Source of the DNA: an uncultured bacterium
GTDB lineage: Bacteria > Verrucomicrobiota > Lentisphaeria > Oligosphaerales > Oligosphaeraceae
Assembly: GCA_902783355.1 (NCBI GenBank)
Contig: CACZQQ010000286.1
Span: forward strand, 1 to 9,224
Direction: 5' to 3'
DNA: 9,224 nt
Within the stretch, counting starts at the first letter, position 1. The number at the start of each line of letters is the position of its first letter. The position numbers were made by a program, and so were the translations under genes. Positions 5,746 to 9,224 of this stretch are shown here, piece by piece. Below the pieces are notes generated by a model. The model was given only the letters and a program-made list of their open reading frames with translations. It was not told the origin of the DNA and did not search any database.

Positions 5746-7749
5746 TTGAAGCAGAGAACCAGGCAGATTTGGATGGCGGCCGTGCTGGCCGCGGCGATGC
5801 TGTTGGCGTCGTCCTGCGCGCAGCTGACCGCCCGCGCCCAGCTGGACGACATGCTTGAATCCCGCAACGCCGCCCAGGCCGCCAAGCTGGAGCGCGAAAA
5901 GCGGGAGCGCGCCCTGCGGGACGAGGTGATGCGCCGTTTCGCGCTCATCCGCAAGCTCATCAGCAACCGCAGGTTCTCTCAGGCGGAGGAGGTCCTGGCG
6001 ACCATGTCCTCCCTGACCGAATACCAGGCGGAGCTTGACGACATGAAGCGGCTTGTCAGCCTCTCGCGGGAGATGGGCGGGCAGGAGACGGCGCTGGACA
6101 TCGACCAGCGCCGCGCCCTCAACGAGGTCTCCGAGCGCCTCAAGCTGCCCTACACCTACGCCACCAGCGTCTCCATTACGCCCGACCTGGAGGACTTCCA
6201 GCCGCCCCAGGGGCCCATCGAGAAGCTGCTCTCGCAGAAGGTGACCATGAAGGTCAGCAACATGCAGCTGTCCGACCTGGCCATGAAGCTGCGCGAGATC
6301 GACGACGTGAACTTCGCGGACCCGCTGAACATCATCTTCAGCGACGACGTGGTGAAGGACAAGACCTTCTCCTGCAACTTCAAGGACGTCCCGCTCCACG
6401 AGGTCTTCTCCTACATCTCGCGCAACCTGGGGGTCGCCTTCAACATCACGGAATCCCTGATCTGGGTGACGGTGGCGCCGAAGGCCTCCAACGGCCTGAA
6501 GCTGGAGACCCGCGTCCTCCATCTGAGGTACGGCAGCATCCCGAAGGTCCCCGAGGGCATCGGCGTCAGCGGCAAGACCTCCTTCACCTCCGGCGCGGAC
6601 GAGGACAAGGACCTGGTGACCGCCCTGGAGGCCTTCTTCAAGGACAGCCCCACGGGCGGCAGCTTCAACTACTTCCCGAACCGCAACCTCCTCATCCTCA
6701 AGGACACGCGTGAAAACCTCCGCGAGGTCATCAGCCTCGTCGAGGAACTGGACAGGCCTCCCTACCAGGTGGTCATCGAGGCGCGGTTCCTGACTGTCAG
6801 CGAGAGCGACCTCTACGACGTAGGCGTGGAACTGACGCGAGGCAATGGCGGCAAGGTTGCCGCCAATCTGGACCTCACGCAGGATGGCAGGGCGAACATC
6901 TCCGACTTCTTCACGCAGCTGGGCGCCCTCAAGACAGGCAACGAGGAGGGCGTCGGCTCCTTCACCGTCAGCGGCGTTTTGGGGCACCGCAGCTTCGACA
7001 TGCTCATCAGCGCCATCCAGAACAAGAGCAGCGCGGTGACGCTTTCGGCGCCGCGGCTGACCGTCCTGAACAACCGCACGGGCCGTATCCGCAAGGGCGA
7101 CAAGCGCTACTATTTCGAGGAATACGGGCTGCAGACTGTGAACCGCGGCGACCAGGGCAACGACCAGATCCTCGTGCCCAAGGGCAAGCCCACCAGCGTG
7201 CAGCTGGGCATCACCTTCGACGCCACCGTCAGCGTCGGCCACGACGCCCAGAACATCCTCCTGGGCCTCAAGCCCGAAATCATCGAGTTCATCGACTGGG
7301 AGGACTACGCCGCCACCCAGACCACCACCGACGGCAAGACGACCACCACCTACAACAGCAGCGTCCTCCTGCCGCGCATCCACGAACAGGGCATCTCGAC
7401 CTCAGTCTCCATTCGCAGCGGCGAGACCGTCATCCTGGGCGGCATGGTGGAGAACCTGAAGAGGACCGTCGTCAAGCAGATTCCCATCCTGGGGGACATC
7501 CCCCTCATCGGCGCGTTCTTCCGCCACACGGAGGAGCGCATGACGCCCACCAATCTCCTCATCTTCGTGACCGCCACCATCATGAACGACAAGGGCGAAT
7601 ATGTCGTCTACACGCCCGAACTGACGCTCTCCGCGGATGACTTGACGCCGCTGTCCCCCCTGGAGGACGAAGAGCCGGTCGACCTCTCCGAGGCCCCCTC
7701 CGTCGAAGTCAATTTCGACAAGGGCGACGCTCCGGAGGAGAAGAAATAG
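5746..7749 (+). CDS. type IV pilus / type II secretion secretin (PilQ/GspD family)
   Basis: A 667-residue outer-membrane secretin that would form the multimeric channel for a type IV pilus or secretion pseudopilus. Order: basic start and hydrophobic signal (1-23) ending ASSC, where Cys24 could be lipidated; a charged helical segment (33-110) with one TPR-like stretch, RKLISNRRFSQAEEVLATM; a STN/N0-like domain (about 165-245); one secretin_N/N1-like domain (252-340) ending VEELDRPPYQVVIEARFLTV; then the secretin barrel domain (about 430-612), with LSAPRLTVLNNRTGRI, ISTSVSIRSGETVILGGMVE and the hallmark IPILGDIPLIGAFFRHTEE (579-597), followed by TNLLIFVTATIM. The last 50 residues are acidic and free of known domains. 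Only one N1-type domain precedes the barrel, fewer than in GspD, so the PilQ or verrucomicrobial Amuc_1098-type pilus secretin is a better match than classical GspD. It uses a TTG start with a strong ribosome site and is followed after 15 bases by the PilM-PilN gene. Confidence 0.92.
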   Translation: MKQRTRQIWMAAVLAAAMLLASSCAQLTARAQLDDMLESRNAAQAAKLEREKRERALRDEVMRRFALIRKLISNRRFSQAEEVLATMSSLTEYQAELDDMKRLVSLSREMGGQETALDIDQRRALNEVSERLKLPYTYATSVSITPDLEDFQPPQGPIEKLLSQKVTMKVSNMQLSDLAMKLREIDDVNFADPLNIIFSDDVVKDKTFSCNFKDVPLHEVFSYISRNLGVAFNITESLIWVTVAPKASNGLKLETRVLHLRYGSIPKVPEGIGVSGKTSFTSGADEDKDLVTALEAFFKDSPTGGSFNYFPNRNLLILKDTRENLREVISLVEELDRPPYQVVIEARFLTVSESDLYDVGVELTRGNGGKVAANLDLTQDGRANISDFFTQLGALKTGNEEGVGSFTVSGVLGHRSFDMLISAIQNKSSAVTLSAPRLTVLNNRTGRIRKGDKRYYFEEYGLQTVNRGDQGNDQILVPKGKPTSVQLGITFDATVSVGHDAQNILLGLKPEIIEFIDWEDYAATQTTTDGKTTTTYNSSVLLPRIHEQGISTSVSIRSGETVILGGMVENLKRTVVKQIPILGDIPLIGAFFRHTEERMTPTNLLIFVTATIMNDKGEYVVYTPELTLSADDLTPLSPLEDEEPVDLSEAPSVEVNFDKGDAPEEKK

Positions 7750-7764
7750 CAGCACCGCCCGTCC

Positions 7765-9224
7765 ATGCCAAGCCCCTTCCGCCATCATTCAAGCGCCGTC
7801 GGCGCCGCCGTCGGTTCCAGCCAGCTGGCCGCCTTGCAGCTGACGCGCGGCCGCTACGGCCTGCGCGTCGAGCGGGCCGGGCTGCTGTCCATGCAGCATG
7901 ACGGGCTTCTGACGGAGCAGGAGTTCCGCCAGGCCGCCCAGGAGTGGCTGAGGGAGCACGCCTTCACGGGGCTTCCCGCCTGCTGCAGCCTCCCGCAGGC
8001 CGACGTCAACACCCTCATCACGGAGTTCCCCCAGACCCGCAGCCGCCAGAAGCTCAACCGCATGGTGGAGTACCAGACCCGCCAGCTCTGCGGGCTGACG
8101 GAGGAGCGCCTCCTGAGCGACTACCATGCGCTGGAGGACGAGGACGGCGACACGATTCCCATCATCCTGGCGGTCAGCCGCGCCCGCCGCGTCGAAGAGC
8201 GCCTGCAGCATCTGGGCGACCTGGGCCTCCGCCCGTCGCAGCTCACGGCGGCCGGCATGGCCCTCTACAACGCCTTCCGCGTCTTGGAGACCGAGACGGC
8301 GGGCGGCCTGCAGGCGCTGGTCGACATCGCGCCGGAGTGCCTGACGATCGCCCTGGTGTACCGGGGGCGCCTCTCGCAGCTCTCCTCCCTGCCTCTTACG
8401 GGGGACGCGAGCCCCTCGTCGGTGGGGCGCCTCGTGGCCACGGAGGTCCCGGCCATGGCGGCCCGCTGGCGGCAGGAGTCGCCCGGCGTCATGGCGGCCG
8501 CGACAGGCGGCGCCAGCCAGCTGGAGGCCCTCTGGGTGACCGGCGGCTACGGCGAGCTTGCCCTGGCGGCGGAGCATGTCAAGCGGGCGGTGGCCTGCGA
8601 GGTGCGCATCTTCGGCGTGCCGGCCTCCGCCTGTCCGCAGGAATGCTACTGCGGGGCCGAGGCCGACGGCGTCTTCCCCGCGCTGACCGTGGCCTACGGG
8701 CTGGCGGTGCAGGCGCTGGACGCGGCCGTCATCCACATCACCATCCTGCCGGAACTGCTTGTCTGGCAGCAGCACAAGATGAGCCTCTTCCCCTATTTCG
8801 TGGTCTTCTACGTGCTGCTGGTGGCCGCGCTGCTCTTCCAGGCCATCACCTTCTCCTATAACATCTACCACAGGCGCGAGGTGCTCCGCCAGCGGGAGGC
8901 CGAGCTCAACGCCATCTCGGAGCTTGTCCCGCAGATAGAGGCGGCCTACCGCGACCTGGAGTACCAGCAGCTGCGCCTGCTGCCCCTGGTCGAGCTGAGC
9001 TCCCGCTGCAACCAGTTCCTCAGCAGCATCGCCGCCTGGCAGAAGCTGCTGCCCGAATCCGACGGGCAGGACGCGCGCCAGGACAGCCAGTGGTGCGTCT
9101 ACATGGCGGACAACTTCTCCTTCGAGGGCTATGCGGAGGCGCCTGCGGAGACGCGGGAGGCGGAGGGCACGGGCCGCCGCACGGCCTCGCCCGCGGCCGC
9201 GGCCGTGAGCGAGGGCGCCACCGC
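7765..9224 (+). CDS. pilM: PilM-PilN fusion (GspL-like) pilus assembly platform protein, 3' end missing
   Basis: An open frame of 486 full codons from the ATG at 7765 to the window edge. Residues about 10-325 form a PilM/SHS2 actin-like cytoplasmic domain: VGAAVGSSQLAALQL (12-26), LVDIAPECLTIALV (185-198), LWVTGGYGEL (256-265) and TVAYGLAVQAL (308-318) occupy the usual phosphate-1, phosphate-2 and adenosine positions. Next comes IHITILPELLVWQQHK (323-338), resembling the INLLP peptide at the start of PilN that docks on PilM, then one membrane span (about 342-364), a coiled segment (370-405) and a PilN-like periplasmic part ending WCVYMADNFSFEGYAEAP, followed by an Ala/Glu-rich tail at the edge. 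This order equals GspL of type II secretion. The conserved Asp of the first phosphate loop is Ala15, so ATP binding may be weak. Starts 15 bases after the secretin stop, without a close ribosome site (GGAGGAG at 7734-7740 is 24 bases away), so coupled translation is likely. Confidence 0.82.
   Translation, partial: MPSPFRHHSSAVGAAVGSSQLAALQLTRGRYGLRVERAGLLSMQHDGLLTEQEFRQAAQEWLREHAFTGLPACCSLPQADVNTLITEFPQTRSRQKLNRMVEYQTRQLCGLTEERLLSDYHALEDEDGDTIPIILAVSRARRVEERLQHLGDLGLRPSQLTAAGMALYNAFRVLETETAGGLQALVDIAPECLTIALVYRGRLSQLSSLPLTGDASPSSVGRLVATEVPAMAARWRQESPGVMAAATGGASQLEALWVTGGYGELALAAEHVKRAVACEVRIFGVPASACPQECYCGAEADGVFPALTVAYGLAVQALDAAVIHITILPELLVWQQHKMSLFPYFVVFYVLLVAALLFQAITFSYNIYHRREVLRQREAELNAISELVPQIEAAYRDLEYQQLRLLPLVELSSRCNQFLSSIAAWQKLLPESDGQDARQDSQWCVYMADNFSFEGYAEAPAETREAEGTGRRTASPAAAAVSEGAT

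Noticed and set aside
2907..5966. Very long open frame of about 1,000 codons on the minus strand, opposite galK and ffh
   Set aside because: Its protein is low-complexity (His, Ala, Gly, Arg, Val-rich) without motifs, as expected of the antisense frame of GC-rich codons. The plus-strand genes have clear family motifs throughout.
5455..7383. Minus-strand open frame of over 600 codons opposite ffh and the secretin
   Set aside because: Same antisense GC effect; no recognisable domain, no ribosome site, and it fully overlaps a well-supported secretin.
7747..7764. Secretin and PilM-PilN lie in the same frame, separated by one TAG and five codons, suggesting stop readthrough
   Set aside because: One is an outer-membrane protein and the other begins in the cytoplasm, so a fusion makes no topological sense. 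Equal frame has a one-in-three chance.
7789..8871. Open frames on the minus strand and in another plus frame across the PilM-PilN region
   Set aside because: Their proteins show no motifs, while the frame starting at 7765 carries PilM blocks, a membrane span and runs open to the edge.
1..9224. tRNA, rRNA, CRISPR arrays, insertion sequences or phage genes
   Set aside because: No cloverleaf or rRNA-like sequence, no regularly spaced direct repeats of 20-40 bases, and no transposase, integrase or terminal inverted repeats were seen on reading both strands.

Overview
The window comes from a GC-rich Gram-negative bacterium with a strong preference for G or C at third codon positions. An outer-membrane secretin, a PilM/GspL-type inner-membrane platform protein and a lipoprotein-like signal sequence all imply a diderm cell. 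The overall look (secretin with a long helical N-terminus, PilM fused to PilN, galactokinase with a GNHTDYN motif, few clear Shine-Dalgarno sequences) fits the PVC group (Verrucomicrobiota, Lentisphaerota or Kiritimatiellota) best. That placement is inference from style; no marker here settles it.

Layout. (1) Positions 1-225, minus strand: the first 75 codons of a ComM/YifB-type Mg-chelatase-like AAA+ ATPase, cut by the window edge. (2) 226-503: a divergent control region of 278 bp with A-tract repeats in helical phase, a good promoter candidate and a GC hairpin. (3) 504-2132, plus strand: an NhaC-family Na+/H+ antiporter with an unusual N-terminal signal sequence, followed by two hairpins, the second ending in a T-rich run. 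(4) 2318-2785: a small XRE-type helix-turn-helix regulator with an unrecognised C-terminal half and a palindrome just upstream. (5) 2786-2990: a spacer packed with CGCG-type repeats and the likely promoter of the next unit. (6) 2991-9224: four closely spaced plus-strand genes, galactokinase (galK), the signal recognition particle GTPase (ffh), a type IV pilus/type II secretion secretin, and a PilM-PilN fusion (GspL-like) that runs off the right edge. Gaps are 21, 31 and 15 bp with no terminator between, so they probably form one operon.

How the genes work together. Secretin and PilM-PilN are the outer-membrane pore and inner-membrane platform of one type IV pilus or type II secretion machine. 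Ffh targets nascent membrane proteins to the Sec translocon, and those would include the platform protein. Galactokinase is a metabolic gene with no Leloir partner in view. The antiporter handles Na+/H+ (or possibly organic-ion) exchange on its own transcript. The HTH regulator probably controls itself or a neighbour.

I find no clearly new system. The most unusual points are the PilM-PilN fusion with a PilN-type ILP peptide kept in cis and a lost phosphate-binding Asp, the possibly lipidated secretin with a helical/TPR-like N-terminus, the Glu-to-Asn change in the galactokinase active site, the Gln-to-His change in the Ffh P-loop, and the repeat-rich spacers. Two real genes, at the left and right edges, are partial. 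Both were found by translating the open frames that run off the ends.
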